Virus record (IMG/VR): IMGVR_UViG_3300025141_010453
Span: 30,013-94,012 of that record
From: a virus
Reading direction: 5' to 3' (one strand)
Length of the DNA: 64,000 nt
Positions 25,381 through 34,155 of the stretch are shown here, one piece after another. Below the pieces are notes generated by a model, which searched no databases, was not told the DNA's origin, and saw only the letters and a program-made list of their open reading frames with translations. Positions within the stretch are counted from its first letter, which is position 1; every line of letters begins with the position of its first letter. A program made the translations under genes and the position numbers.

Positions 25381-27186
25381 ATGAACGACGACAAACTTCT
25401 AAATATAATTAGACGTAAATTAATTACTTATGGTACCTGTGTAAATAATTCTGACCCTATGAGAGCGGGGAGAATAAGAGCGATACTACCAGAAGGTGAA
25501 AATACAGCCCAAACAAAATGTGATGACCCAAAAGAATGTATTAAACTTTATGATAAATTAGCGGCTAAGGGAGAACTAATAATTGGTGGTTCTGCTCTTT
25601 CTTATACACCGTGGATGGATGATGACCCTTATACCTTTTCATCATTTTTACCTCTAGCAATTAATGTAATACCTAAAGTAGGTGAAGCTGTAAAATTAAT
25701 ATCTTGGGAAACACAAAAAAATCTTAATTTAGAATATATAGGTCCTATGATTTCTCAACCAGGAAGTATAGAATTAGATAGCTACCATAGTGGGATAATT
25801 CATACAGCTGCTGGAGTAGGTAATAAACCACTACCTCCATATGCTGTCCCCATTGGTGACCCTAAAATAAATCCTGTAAGTATTCCGCTTGAAGAAAGTA
25901 AGGGTAGTTTTATACACCCAGATGATATAGGCTTATATGGTAGAAATAATACTGATATTATTCTAGGGATGGCGGAAAATTCTATTATAGACGAAAGTAC
26001 TGAGGATGTAGAAGAATCATACCCACAAATCATAATTCGTTCTGGCAAATTAATTAAAAACCCTGTTGCTAGTTCAAAACCAACTAAAAATTTAAGACCA
26101 ACATTTATCCAATTAAGTACTTTTCCACAGACTCTTACTAGGATAGAAGAAGAAGAACCAGAAACAACTACTGAAGATTTACCTATAAGTACCCTTATTG
26201 AATACTCAATGGATAGAGGTGCTCTATGTGCACAGCCTACCGTATTCACTGGTGCTGTAAAAGTGTGGAAAATGCCTCCTGTAAATAGTGATAGTGGAGG
26301 AGCTGGAGGTAATGGCGGTGGTTGTATGAGTATGCGAATGACTAATGAACGACCTGTAGGTACTCTAGCGGGCAGTACAGGGCCAACTGATAAACAATGG
26401 GCAATGACTATAACATTTACTAGTGCTCCTAGTATTGAAGAGATTGGTAGAGAAATAAATGCTTTACTTAATGATGTTGATAAGGAACAGTGGAGTAACG
26501 TAATAAAACAACCTTCAGCAAGTTGGGCTAAGAAAACATTTTCTAGTAGTGTTGATTTAAATAACCAAAATAATGTTGGGGCCTTTTTGGGGAATACTCA
26601 TCCTCTCTTTTTTAGACCTGATGCTCCCTTACTACAGACAATGGATAAAGGACAACCTAATATATGGCCTGGACCTGCTACATTTATAACTGTGAAAGGT
26701 ATAGTAAAACCTCTGCAAGATATGGTAGGTTTAGATGGCGTAAAAACAAAAAAAGGTGGTTTAGCTTTTGAAGGACCGAATGGTAGTCGAGAGGTTAAGA
26801 AAGAAACTAAAATGGTGAAGGTAATGAACCCGGGACCACCCAAACTAGAACAAGAAGGTATTATTACTGCAGCAGCAGAAAAAATATATTTATTTTCTTA
26901 TAATACTACCGATTTAAATGGTGCTATAACACTAACATCAAACTACGGTATACCTCAAGCAAAATTTATAGATGATATAGAAAAAAAAACCAATTCAGTC
27001 GTCCGTGGAGAAAGGCTTCTAGAACTTCTAAAAAAAATGGCTAATTTCCAAGCTAACCATACCCATTCTTGTCCTGGGGTTGCATCATGCCCTACAGCTC
27101 ATGATGGCACCACTACATCAGATATAGATAAATTAATCAAAGAAGCTGAAGAAACTATCCTTAATAAAAATATACGGATTAACTAG
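25381..27186 (+). CDS. Baseplate hub/spike-like protein with gp5-type OB-fold N-terminus
   Basis: A 601-residue protein. The N-terminal part (YGTCVNNSDPMRAGRIRAIL, then TPWMDDDPYTFSSFLPL, then PKVGEAVKLISW) follows the order G-R-I-K-V, P-W and P-x-x-G-D-x-V of the gp5/VgrG OB-fold that threads the phage spike. No lysozyme domain is evident. The middle is Ser/Thr/Pro-rich; the C-terminus has a His/Cys cluster (HTHSCPGVASCPTAHDG) that could bind a metal ion, as spike tips do. Position among late structural genes fits. Assignment is moderate. Confidence 0.55.
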   Translation: MNDDKLLNIIRRKLITYGTCVNNSDPMRAGRIRAILPEGENTAQTKCDDPKECIKLYDKLAAKGELIIGGSALSYTPWMDDDPYTFSSFLPLAINVIPKVGEAVKLISWETQKNLNLEYIGPMISQPGSIELDSYHSGIIHTAAGVGNKPLPPYAVPIGDPKINPVSIPLEESKGSFIHPDDIGLYGRNNTDIILGMAENSIIDESTEDVEESYPQIIIRSGKLIKNPVASSKPTKNLRPTFIQLSTFPQTLTRIEEEEPETTTEDLPISTLIEYSMDRGALCAQPTVFTGAVKVWKMPPVNSDSGGAGGNGGGCMSMRMTNERPVGTLAGSTGPTDKQWAMTITFTSAPSIEEIGREINALLNDVDKEQWSNVIKQPSASWAKKTFSSSVDLNNQNNVGAFLGNTHPLFFRPDAPLLQTMDKGQPNIWPGPATFITVKGIVKPLQDMVGLDGVKTKKGGLAFEGPNGSREVKKETKMVKVMNPGPPKLEQEGIITAAAEKIYLFSYNTTDLNGAITLTSNYGIPQAKFIDDIEKKTNSVVRGERLLELLKKMANFQANHTHSCPGVASCPTAHDGTTTSDIDKLIKEAEETILNKNIRIN

Positions 27187-27187
27187 A

Positions 27188-27195
27188 TATTTATA
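27188..27195 (+). promoter_or_regulatory. Late promoter motif TATTTATA, 14 nt before ATG 27210
   Basis: agaTATTTATAg lies in the 23-nt gap between the baseplate-like gene and the next virion gene, on the sense strand. Confidence 0.55.
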
Positions 27196-27209
27196 GTAAA
27201 ACTAATATA

Positions 27210-28700
27210 ATGATACATAGGTCGTACTTTGCTAAAAATAATACATTAATTGCTAATAACACAGTAAATACCGCTAAAAATCCTGTTACCCAATTATTTT
27301 ATGGTAAAAATGTTACAAAAAAATGTAGATTTACTGGATTATCTGCACATACGTGTGATGGACTTACTGGTTTTACAATGAATAATGATACTGGTTTTAG
27401 TCGCTTTATTTTTGAGCTAGGCCTAGATGACTTAATAGAAAAATATACTTCATGTTGTATTCCTAATGTTAATGTATTAAGTCATACGTTAAAAATGACA
27501 AATACCTCTAATTTTGATGATACCTTAATGAATGATAAAATTTTAGTAGATGATACTAGACGTGCTACTTCATTTACACTTATGTTATTTAAAGCCGTTA
27601 GTGGTACTTCGTGGGATGAAGGTGTTGGTTATGATTATCTGGTACCTGATGGTATATTTGCACCTGAATTTGATTTGACTTATTCTCAAAGACCAAGTAA
27701 TTGGTTTTCTGCGACTACTCTTGCTTCTTGGCCTATTCCTGGTACTTATTTAAACACTAATACAGCGTCTTTTCAAGTTTTAGCAACCCAAAATTTTGAT
27801 AATGGTAATGAAAATATATCTTTTAATAGTTTATGGTTAGATGCTGAAATTAATGGTATAATCACTACCCCAGCCAGTTCTGCTGATACTACCTATGGAA
27901 TTGCGTTTATTCCAGCTTTTGAGAATCTTAGTGGGTTAACTGAAGCTTATTCTGTTGGATTCTTTACACGCTATACTCAAACATTTTTTGAGCCTTTCTT
28001 AGAAACTACATACAATGATGTTATTGATGATGATAGAAGTAATTTTAATCTTGGTACTCCTAACAACTTATTTTTATATGCTTATGACCATAATGGAACA
28101 CCAATTTGTTTTGATTCCCTACCTACTGTTACAATTGAGGATTGTAATGGTAATACAGTTGGTACTTATACTGCCTCTCAGTTAACTTGTGGTGTATATT
28201 ATATAAACTTAACTATATCATCATTACCACAAACTGCTCCAGTATATTATAGTGATATATGGTCAAATCTTTCTATTAGTGGTGTACCACAGCCTAATAT
28301 AACAAATGAATTTATAATTTATGACAATGCATTTAGTATTGGTTCCACCGCTGGTGAACCAAAAGTTTATGGTTATTCCGTATCAGGTATTAAAGAAGAT
28401 GAAAAATTAACTAATGGAGAAACTAGAAAAATATTCATATCTACTAGAGTTCCTTATACAGTAGAACAACAAGTTTTAGTCGATAATTTGCAATATAGAT
28501 TATATGTAACCCAAGGTACCACTCAAGTTGAGGTGATTCCTTGGACCTCAGTTAATAGGTCATTTACACACAATTATTTCCTATTAGACACCGGATGGAT
28601 GATACCAAATGAATATTACCTAGATATAAAAGCTACTTCTAATCAACAGGTAGATATTTATAGAAAACAAATAAAATTTCAAGTAATTAATCAATTATGA
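27210..28700 (+). CDS. Virion protein, probable tail/baseplate or fibre-associated
   Basis: A 496-residue Ser/Thr/Asn-rich beta-type protein starting MIHRSYFAKNNTLIANNTVNTAKNPVTQLFYG. Starts of this kind (SYF-K-NTxI) are seen in structural proteins of T4-like phages of Bacteroidetes. Three repeated-looking beta segments and several Cys pairs (CCIPNVN, EDCNGN, TCGVYY) are visible. Its TGA overlaps the next ATG. No enzymatic motif is seen. Confidence 0.55.
   Translation: MIHRSYFAKNNTLIANNTVNTAKNPVTQLFYGKNVTKKCRFTGLSAHTCDGLTGFTMNNDTGFSRFIFELGLDDLIEKYTSCCIPNVNVLSHTLKMTNTSNFDDTLMNDKILVDDTRRATSFTLMLFKAVSGTSWDEGVGYDYLVPDGIFAPEFDLTYSQRPSNWFSATTLASWPIPGTYLNTNTASFQVLATQNFDNGNENISFNSLWLDAEINGIITTPASSADTTYGIAFIPAFENLSGLTEAYSVGFFTRYTQTFFEPFLETTYNDVIDDDRSNFNLGTPNNLFLYAYDHNGTPICFDSLPTVTIEDCNGNTVGTYTASQLTCGVYYINLTISSLPQTAPVYYSDIWSNLSISGVPQPNITNEFIIYDNAFSIGSTAGEPKVYGYSVSGIKEDEKLTNGETRKIFISTRVPYTVEQQVLVDNLQYRLYVTQGTTQVEVIPWTSVNRSFTHNYFLLDTGWMIPNEYYLDIKATSNQQVDIYRKQIKFQVINQL
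28655..28662 (+). promoter_or_regulatory. Late promoter motif TATTTATA inside the 3' end of the upstream gene
   Basis: Located 34 nt before ATG 28697, sense strand, within coding sequence of the 496-residue virion protein. Being in a coding region, it is less certain than the intergenic copies. Confidence 0.35.
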
Positions 28701-29206
28701 AAAAAATAAGAATAACAGAAAGTGAATTAGTGGACTTAATAGAAAAACTAGTTAAAGAAAATATTGGTAATGGTACAGGTTTTAATTTTGGTATGTTAGG
28801 GACCCCAACCTCAAAATATAAAGAATTAGAAGAAACTGAAGCCCATGGAGAGTTTAACACCAAAAATGGAGAAGAAGAAGGTGAAGAAGAAGTAGAAGAA
28901 GAATTTAATTATGACACATCACAAACTGGTGATAAAACAGTAGACCTTAATGTGATGAAACAAACTAATCAATCAGATTGGATGGGGGAAAGTATTACAG
29001 AATCTCAATTAATTAAAAGACTTAAAAAAAGATTAATTAAAGAAGAAGGTAAGGGTTGTGCAAAGTCAGAAGGTGGAGATGGTTGTATAGATAAAGATGG
29101 AAAAGGTTGGTTTATTTGGAATAACAAAAAAGGTGGTATATTTAAAAGATGTTCAAGTGAAAAAGATTGTGAAGAAATTTTAAGTGTTCCCGCAGTACAT
29201 GGTTAA
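28697..29206 (+). CDS. Probable virion-internal protein with two copies of the ITESELxxLI leader motif
   Basis: A 169-residue protein. Residues 6-21 (ITESELVDLIEKLVKE) match leaders on other late proteins of this window, and residues 100-117 (ITESQLIKRLKKRLIKEE) are a second copy. A very acidic linker (EEEGEEEVEEEF, about 59-70) separates them, and the C-terminal 50 residues hold four Cys (GCAKSEGGDGCIDKDG, RCSSEKDCEE). I-K-E sites fit T4-type prohead protease cleavage, so the protein may be targeted into the head and trimmed. This is inference. Confidence 0.6.
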   Translation: MKKIRITESELVDLIEKLVKENIGNGTGFNFGMLGTPTSKYKELEETEAHGEFNTKNGEEEGEEEVEEEFNYDTSQTGDKTVDLNVMKQTNQSDWMGESITESQLIKRLKKRLIKEEGKGCAKSEGGDGCIDKDGKGWFIWNNKKGGIFKRCSSEKDCEEILSVPAVHG

Positions 29207-29230
29207 TTAAATAAAAAATATATAGATATT

Positions 29231-29257
29231 AAAAAACCACTTAATAAGTGGTTTTTT
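29231..29257. terminator. Bidirectional intrinsic terminator between convergent operons
   Basis: The sequence reads AAAAAACCACTT-AATA-AGTGGTTTTTT. A 12-bp stem with a 4-nt loop is flanked by A and T runs on each side, so it works on both strands. It separates the plus-strand virion operon from the minus-strand gene at 29263-29556. Confidence 0.88.
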
Positions 29258-29262
29258 TGTTT

Positions 29263-29556
29263 TTAGATGTCATCCTCGTCATCTACATAATCATATTCAT
29301 GAGTTACGGTTGTGTGTGACGGTGATTGTGGTTCTTCAACTTCCTCATACTGAGGTGAGAAATTTTCTGCAGCTGTAAAACCAAGTCCTGCCATTACAAT
29401 CCATTGAAGCGATTGGAATAAATTGTCGTCGACTGTAAAATCCCAAAATAAATTTGCTGTATAACCAATTAACATAAATAATAGACATATAAATGTTACA
29501 ACTCTTTTACTAGAGACTTTACTTCCACCACTTAACATGTTTTTAAGAAAATGCAT
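29263..29556 (-). CDS. Small two-span membrane protein, holin-like
   Basis: A 97-residue protein. Residues about 18-38 (VVTFICLLFMLIGYTANLF) and 50-65 (WIVMAGLGFTAAENF) are hydrophobic spans, with a basic N-terminus and a long acidic, cytoplasmic-type tail (YDYVDDEDDI). The layout SSKR-V-x-F...GLGFTAAExFSP is that of phage inner-membrane proteins often annotated as holins in T4-like phages. Lytic function is not proven. Confidence 0.6.
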   Translation of the reverse strand: MHFLKNMLSGGSKVSSKRVVTFICLLFMLIGYTANLFWDFTVDDNLFQSLQWIVMAGLGFTAAENFSPQYEEVEEPQSPSHTTVTHEYDYVDDEDDI

Positions 29557-29570
29557 AATATTGTTTTTAT

Positions 29571-29578
29571 TATAAATA
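29571..29578 (-). promoter_or_regulatory. Late promoter motif TATTTATA (minus), 14 nt before ATG 29556
   Basis: Read on the minus strand: GATATTTATAATAAAAAC then ATG. It lies between the capsid-gene terminator and the holin-like gene, so that gene has its own late promoter. Confidence 0.6.
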
Positions 29579-29589
29579 TCTAGGCATAA

Positions 29590-29618
29590 AAAAAAGCCCT
29601 CATAAAGAGGGCTTTTTT
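29590..29618 (-). terminator. Intrinsic terminator after the major capsid gene
   Basis: GCCCTC (29596-29601), ATAAA loop, GAGGGC (29607-29612), flanked by A8 and T6. On the minus strand it follows the capsid stop by about 20 nt and ends in a T run, a textbook strong terminator for a highly expressed gene. Confidence 0.9.
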
Positions 29619-29640
29619 AAATATATAACTTATTCAGTTA

Positions 29641-31449
29641 CTAGAATCTTTTCAATTCTCTTACATTAAATGTTCTAACACCATCAATAGTGATTTTTCC
29701 ATAGAACCTATTGTTCACCATTTTCTTAGCGTATCTAGTCATGATACCTTTGATTGGTGTAAAGTTGAATGGATTATACATTGTTGGAGTTAACTGTAAC
29801 GGTACATATGGTGCGTAAACGTATCCAGTATCCAATAAAGATGTTCCTTTATGACCAATTAACACTTGGTTAGCTGGGAAATAAGGGTCTCTATATACAG
29901 TAAATCTACCTGATAATGTTCCTATTTTCTCAATACCCATATTGTACTGGTCTTGGTCTGGCGATGCGTTTGAAACGTGGAAATATTCCAAGTCATCAAA
30001 AATCGCAGAAACTTCTGAAGAACATACAATCCAGTTAGCACCTCCTCTCAATGTAGATTTGTGAATCTGAGCTGATAACTGATTAACCGCAGTAATCAAT
30101 GTTTGATTCCAATCTTTTTGAGTATATGGAGCTTGACCTGCTGTGAAACGTTTCCATCCATTATAATCCCATCTTAAAGTCCATGCTGCACCTTTTCTAA
30201 GGTCTCTCAAGATTTCTCTATCGATTTCAGCTGCAACTTCCTCTGATAATAAAGCTGTTAATTCAGCTTCAGCATCAATGTTGTGGAATGCAGAAACGTC
30301 TTGTGCAAGTTCTGGTGACCACTGAGCTCTTAATTTTCTTTCAGTAACAGAAACTGTAACAGCCTGTAAGTCAAAAGAAACTTCACCCATTTGGTCTTCA
30401 AATTCAAGAGTTGCATATTGTCTCCAAGTTGCTGTAACTGCTTGTGTAGCTGCTGTAGAACCTACATATCCGTCAATTGAACGGTAACTTGTTTCTCCAC
30501 AATCAATACATGCTGGACATGAAGTATCAACCTCTAGATAGATATTTCCTTGTGAGTCACATACATCTGTTCTGTCTACAATACCAAAACCATATTTTTG
30601 TGTAACAACACGGAATAACATTGCGTCACCCACATTATAAAGTCTAGTACCTCCACTTAAAGCGTCGGCAGAATCGTTACAACAGTAGATACCAGCTGTA
30701 TTTGTTAAAGTTAATGAAGCTAAAAACTCTTCACTATCTTGTTCATTTCCATCAGGGCCAGTTAATTTACCTACACCCGCGTTATAAAATCCAGCTAATT
30801 TTACTATTACACTTCTTGACCCTCCATTTGGTATAATACCAATTGTTTCAGAACAAGAAGATAATGCATTTAAAGCGTCGTAATCATTTAACTGATTTCC
30901 GCCCCAAACTACATTTGTAGTTGATGCTGCACTTGATGTCCAACTACCTTTTGAGTAGTCATAAAGACCGTCAGTAGCTTCTAGTGGTGCGTTACCAGCA
31001 TAAAACTCATCATATAATGACATAGTAGCTGCTGATGTTGATGCTCCTGGTGTTGTAGGTACATTATTACCTGCTGGTGCTCCATAAGGTGCGTAATGTG
31101 TTCCACCTGGTTGTGCTCCAATTTTAGGTACAAAGTAGAACAATTTACCAATTGGTAAGTTCATAGCTTGTACAGAAACGATATCGTTTGCCAATAATTT
31201 AGAGAATACTCTCCTAATAATTGGGAAAACAACTGTTTCGAACGAACCTGAATCAGTCGCGCTTGTAGCCTCGTTGATTAGGTTTGTTGCTTGATTTTCA
31301 TATAGTTGAGCTATATTTTCTTTAACATGTCCTTTAAGACCGTCAAGAAAACCAAGACTATTCCATTTGTTTAAGGTATCTTCTTTGATAACTTTAAGGT
31401 GTTTTAACCCAATGTTACCAACCATACCTGATTCTAATAGTGCTCCCAT
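29641..31449 (-). CDS. Major capsid protein, T4 gp23-like
   Basis: A 602-residue protein. The N-terminal segment NKWNSLGFLDGLKGHVKENI followed by LYENQATNLINE is characteristic of gp23-type precursors, and the next segment FPIIRRVFSKLLANDIVSVQ matches the start of the HK97-fold domain. INE|A at residues 58-61 fits the I/L-x-E cleavage rule of the T4 prohead protease, predicting a 60-residue propeptide (T4 removes 65). The gene follows the scaffold-like and protease genes in the same order as T4 21-22-23, with a strong terminator after it. Confidence 0.93.
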   Translation of the reverse strand: MGALLESGMVGNIGLKHLKVIKEDTLNKWNSLGFLDGLKGHVKENIAQLYENQATNLINEATSATDSGSFETVVFPIIRRVFSKLLANDIVSVQAMNLPIGKLFYFVPKIGAQPGGTHYAPYGAPAGNNVPTTPGASTSAATMSLYDEFYAGNAPLEATDGLYDYSKGSWTSSAASTTNVVWGGNQLNDYDALNALSSCSETIGIIPNGGSRSVIVKLAGFYNAGVGKLTGPDGNEQDSEEFLASLTLTNTAGIYCCNDSADALSGGTRLYNVGDAMLFRVVTQKYGFGIVDRTDVCDSQGNIYLEVDTSCPACIDCGETSYRSIDGYVGSTAATQAVTATWRQYATLEFEDQMGEVSFDLQAVTVSVTERKLRAQWSPELAQDVSAFHNIDAEAELTALLSEEVAAEIDREILRDLRKGAAWTLRWDYNGWKRFTAGQAPYTQKDWNQTLITAVNQLSAQIHKSTLRGGANWIVCSSEVSAIFDDLEYFHVSNASPDQDQYNMGIEKIGTLSGRFTVYRDPYFPANQVLIGHKGTSLLDTGYVYAPYVPLQLTPTMYNPFNFTPIKGIMTRYAKKMVNNRFYGKITIDGVRTFNVRELKRF

Positions 31450-31475
31450 AATTTTTTTATTTTTTTAAAAAGCGT

Positions 31476-32822
31476 TTATTTTATTTTAGACATTAAGTCT
31501 TTCATCCTACTAAATTGTGGGTTTTCGTAAATTTTTGATTCCAATAATTTACCTCCACTAGTAGGTGATTTAGTAATTTTTTGTTCCACAACCTCAGAAA
31601 TTCTTTTTGTAGGTTTAGCTACATCCTGAGAAAGTTCTTCTTTGATTACCTTATACAACCCTTTTGAAGATTTTAATGACTCGATGTTATCAAATCTCTT
31701 CAAAATGTTGATTTTTTCCCGTTTGGTAGTTGAATGTTCAGTGAATAAACGTGTTACGTAAGCTAAATTTGAATTAAACACAGCCACTTCATTCAGTTTA
31801 TCTTTAAAAGTTGTCAATGCTTTTCTATAATCAGCATTTTTAATTTTTAAAGTTTCTACCTCTTCTTTAAGAAGATTGTAGGACTTTCTAATACGACTTT
31901 CACCAAGATTCCGGTTGTTAGTAATAGCTTTTCTAATACCAGAAGGTTTGTGTTTACCACCAGATTCTCTTCCGAACCCTAAAGTTCTGGAAGCTTCTTT
32001 CATTTCGAAATCAGGCTCCGATTTTCTTTCGTCTCCTTTATTTCCTCCGTACTTCGCACGCTCTTTCATTTCAAAATCAGGTTCAGATTTTCTCTCATCA
32101 CCTTTATTTCCTCCATATTTTGCACGCTCTGTCATTTCAAAATCAGGCTCCGATTTTCTCTCATCACCTTTATTTCCTCCATATTTAGCACGTTCAGTCA
32201 CTTCCTCTTCGGCTACTTCATCACCACTATCATCTTCATCTTCATTATCTTCATCTTCAGAAAGTTCAATCTCATAAACAACTTCTTCATCTTCAGCTAC
32301 TTCAAGTTTGTCCATTTCATTCATGTCTTCGTCTTCTTTAATTGATTTTTTCATTGTTTTTGTTTTTTTACTTTCTTCTAATTTAATGATGTATTCGGCA
32401 TCGGTTGTGGTATCGGTTAACTCGATTTCATCATCATCTTGTTGGATGATAATTCCGTCTTCGTCTCCCATTGCTTTAAACACTTTCAATACTTCAGCAT
32501 CGGATGCTAATGTTAAGTCTAGAGGCGGCAGTTCCATAGTTACTTCATCGTCTTCGGTCTCGTCCTCAATATCAAGTTCAATGTCATCAGGTATAGTTAA
32601 ATCCATATCAAGTTCTTCACCTTCTATTTCATCATCTATATCTAAAACATCAACTTCTTCTTTTTGCTCCTTCAGGTAATCGTTTTCGTTTAACGATTCT
32701 TTTACTAATTCATGAATTTCTTCCTTCATTGTCGAAGAAAGTATTTCTTTTGCATTAGACTTCATAGTTTCTTCCAACTGTTCAGCCTCGAGCAACGCTT
32801 TTTCTAAAATTGATTCACTCAC
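31476..32822 (-). CDS. Prohead scaffold-like acidic protein with 22-residue tandem repeats
   Basis: A 448-residue, very acidic, helical protein lying between protease and capsid genes, the place of T4 gene 22. The N-terminus (SESILEKALLEAEQLEETMK) has several L/I-x-E sites for protease cleavage. Three nearly identical 22-residue units (TERAKYGGNKGDERKSEPDF plus EM) occupy roughly residues 209-274. The C-terminal half is coiled-coil with basic residues. Core scaffolds of this type assemble inside the head and are digested. The function is inferred from position and composition. Confidence 0.7.
   Translation of the reverse strand: MSESILEKALLEAEQLEETMKSNAKEILSSTMKEEIHELVKESLNENDYLKEQKEEVDVLDIDDEIEGEELDMDLTIPDDIELDIEDETEDDEVTMELPPLDLTLASDAEVLKVFKAMGDEDGIIIQQDDDEIELTDTTTDAEYIIKLEESKKTKTMKKSIKEDEDMNEMDKLEVAEDEEVVYEIELSEDEDNEDEDDSGDEVAEEEVTERAKYGGNKGDERKSEPDFEMTERAKYGGNKGDERKSEPDFEMKERAKYGGNKGDERKSEPDFEMKEASRTLGFGRESGGKHKPSGIRKAITNNRNLGESRIRKSYNLLKEEVETLKIKNADYRKALTTFKDKLNEVAVFNSNLAYVTRLFTEHSTTKREKINILKRFDNIESLKSSKGLYKVIKEELSQDVAKPTKRISEVVEQKITKSPTSGGKLLESKIYENPQFSRMKDLMSKIK
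32001..32198. repeat. Three tandem 66-bp coding repeats
   Basis: Units at 32001-32066, 32067-32132 and 32133-32198 are close copies differing mostly at third codon positions (for example the TCC/TCA and CTC/CTT choices). Each encodes 22 residues of the scaffold-like protein. The synonymous drift shows that the protein repeat is selected, not just recently copied DNA. Confidence 0.95.
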
Positions 32823-32881
32823 GTTTTATTTTTTTTAAAAGTTTATTAATAAACCATCCTGCATAAAGCAAATGGTTTTAT

Positions 32882-32889
32882 TATAAATA
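32882..32889 (-). promoter_or_regulatory. Late promoter motif TATTTATA (minus), 59 nt before the scaffold-like gene
   Basis: Reads ATATATTTATAATAAAAC on the minus strand. It would drive the scaffold-like gene plus the capsid gene, which has no motif of its own in the 26-nt gap upstream of it. Confidence 0.5.
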
Positions 32890-32901
32890 TATTGGTAATG
32901 T

Positions 32902-32930
32902 AAAAAATCCCCACTTAGAGGGTTTTTAAT
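32902..32930 (-). terminator. Weak terminator-like hairpin after the protease gene
   Basis: On the minus strand AAAAACCCTCTAAGTGGGGATTTTTT forms a short C/G stem followed by a T run. The stem is imperfect, so strength is doubtful. It lies between the protease stop and the late motif for the next gene. Confidence 0.45.
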
Positions 32931-32937
32931 AGGGAAA

Positions 32938-33630
32938 TTATCTATTTAGGAAATTATCTAATTTAGACATCATGGATAATGATTTATTTAATCCTTCAGA
33001 ATTTGAGGATTCTACTACTTCGGTTGGTTCATCCACGCTGTCAGCAGTTTCATCTTCTTTAAATAAATAAGAGCCTGGAGTTGATGGTGAAGAGACCAAA
33101 TCAAAACATATTAATTCAAAATCATCTTGTACTTCATTATGTTCTCCATTTTTAGTTAAAGACCCAACACCTCTCGAAGAAATCCCTAAAGTAACTCCTT
33201 GTCTAAGAAGATTAGCAGCCATATCTCCTACACAAGAGATAACTCCTTCTCTTAAGTAAGCTGGTGAAGTTAATAATTTTAATTTACCTATTAATCTATT
33301 ACCTTCCCACCATGTTTCCGTAATAATATGAGAAGCTCTATCAAGGTCTATTAATGAAGATTCTGGGTGATTTAATTCTGAAATAGCACCACCTTTTTTA
33401 ATGACTTCTTGGTATCTATCATTCTCTCTTCTTAAAATCTTTTCAGGATAAATTCTGCCGTTTCTATTTGGGGTATCGTATTTCTGTAAAATAGCATTCA
33501 TATAAATTTCTCCACCAAAATCATCTTTTGCCATTTCTCTCAACATATTGGTGTTGTCATCTGGTTTTATATGCCCATCATGTTCTACTAATATTCCATG
33601 ACCTATCTCTCTAGCTTCTAATACTCTCAT
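32938..33630 (-). CDS. Prohead core protease, T4 gp21-like
   Basis: A 230-residue serine protease of the phage prohead family. YDTPNRNGRIYPEKIL, AISELNHPESSLIDLDRASH (catalytic His region) and GVTLGISSRGVGS (Ser nucleophile region) are its standard blocks. It processes capsid, scaffold and internal proteins at I/L-x-E sites. Residues after about 195 form a low-complexity acidic tail, perhaps self-cleaved. The capsid-order neighbours support it. Confidence 0.92.
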   Translation of the reverse strand: MRVLEAREIGHGILVEHDGHIKPDDNTNMLREMAKDDFGGEIYMNAILQKYDTPNRNGRIYPEKILRRENDRYQEVIKKGGAISELNHPESSLIDLDRASHIITETWWEGNRLIGKLKLLTSPAYLREGVISCVGDMAANLLRQGVTLGISSRGVGSLTKNGEHNEVQDDFELICFDLVSSPSTPGSYLFKEDETADSVDEPTEVVESSNSEGLNKSLSMMSKLDNFLNR

Positions 33631-33656
33631 AATGTTCTTTTTTAATAAATAGTGGA

Positions 33657-33664
33657 TATAAATA
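33657..33664 (-). promoter_or_regulatory. Late promoter motif TATTTATA (minus), 26 nt before the protease gene
   Basis: An exact copy at 33657-33664, with a second TATTTATT at 33644-33651, 13 nt before ATG 33630. The second matches the 13-18 nt spacing most common for other copies. Confidence 0.55.
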
Positions 33665-33676
33665 AAAAAACGAAGG

Positions 33677-34114
33677 TTATTTTTTAGATTTATGAAATTT
33701 AAATACCTTAGAGGTTAGTAATGTTTTGTTTATAATTTTATCTGTAATTTGATTAATTGATTCGGATATAGAAGGCACTTTAATATCTTTATATTTTAAC
33801 TCTTTAAAGAATAATGTTACCTCACATTTTAAAAAACTTCTTTTACCTTTTTTTATGCCGCTTGCTCTTAAATCTAAATCTACAATAGTTTTGTCCTTAA
33901 AGGGTGTAGTAATTAACTCATTATGGACTACATGTTTTATCTCTCCTTTAACTTTTTTTATGGGTTTTTCCCAATTAAGTGCATCTTCAAGTGGTTCTGC
34001 CCAACTTGATAGGTTTAAGTATACGGATTTTAAAGACGACACATCGACAGTACCATAAGATGTTTTAAATACATCAGAAATTTTAGTATTTATTTCTCTG
34101 CCTTGCTTTATCAT
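33677..34114 (-). CDS. Uncharacterised late protein
   Basis: A 145-residue protein, not recognised. It is mixed alpha/beta with strong basic character towards the C-terminus (SKVFKFHKSKK), no signal peptide and no membrane span. It lies between the protease and another unknown gene in the head module, so a head-assembly role is possible. No exact late motif precedes it; it may share the transcript from upstream. Confidence 0.6.
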   Translation of the reverse strand: MIKQGREINTKISDVFKTSYGTVDVSSLKSVYLNLSSWAEPLEDALNWEKPIKKVKGEIKHVVHNELITTPFKDKTIVDLDLRASGIKKGKRSFLKCEVTLFFKELKYKDIKVPSISESINQITDKIINKTLLTSKVFKFHKSKK

Positions 34115-34155
34115 GTTAATTATTTTTTATAATTAAATATAAAAAATAGCTACAT

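Noticed and set aside
32001-32198. CRISPR array
   Set aside because: The 66-bp units are tandem, without spacers, in frame and protein-coding.
31915-32679. Plus-strand Ser-rich ORFs in the scaffold region
   Set aside because: They are the complement of an Asp/Glu/Lys-rich coding sequence (GAA/GAT read as TTC/ATC); no promoter or start context supports them.
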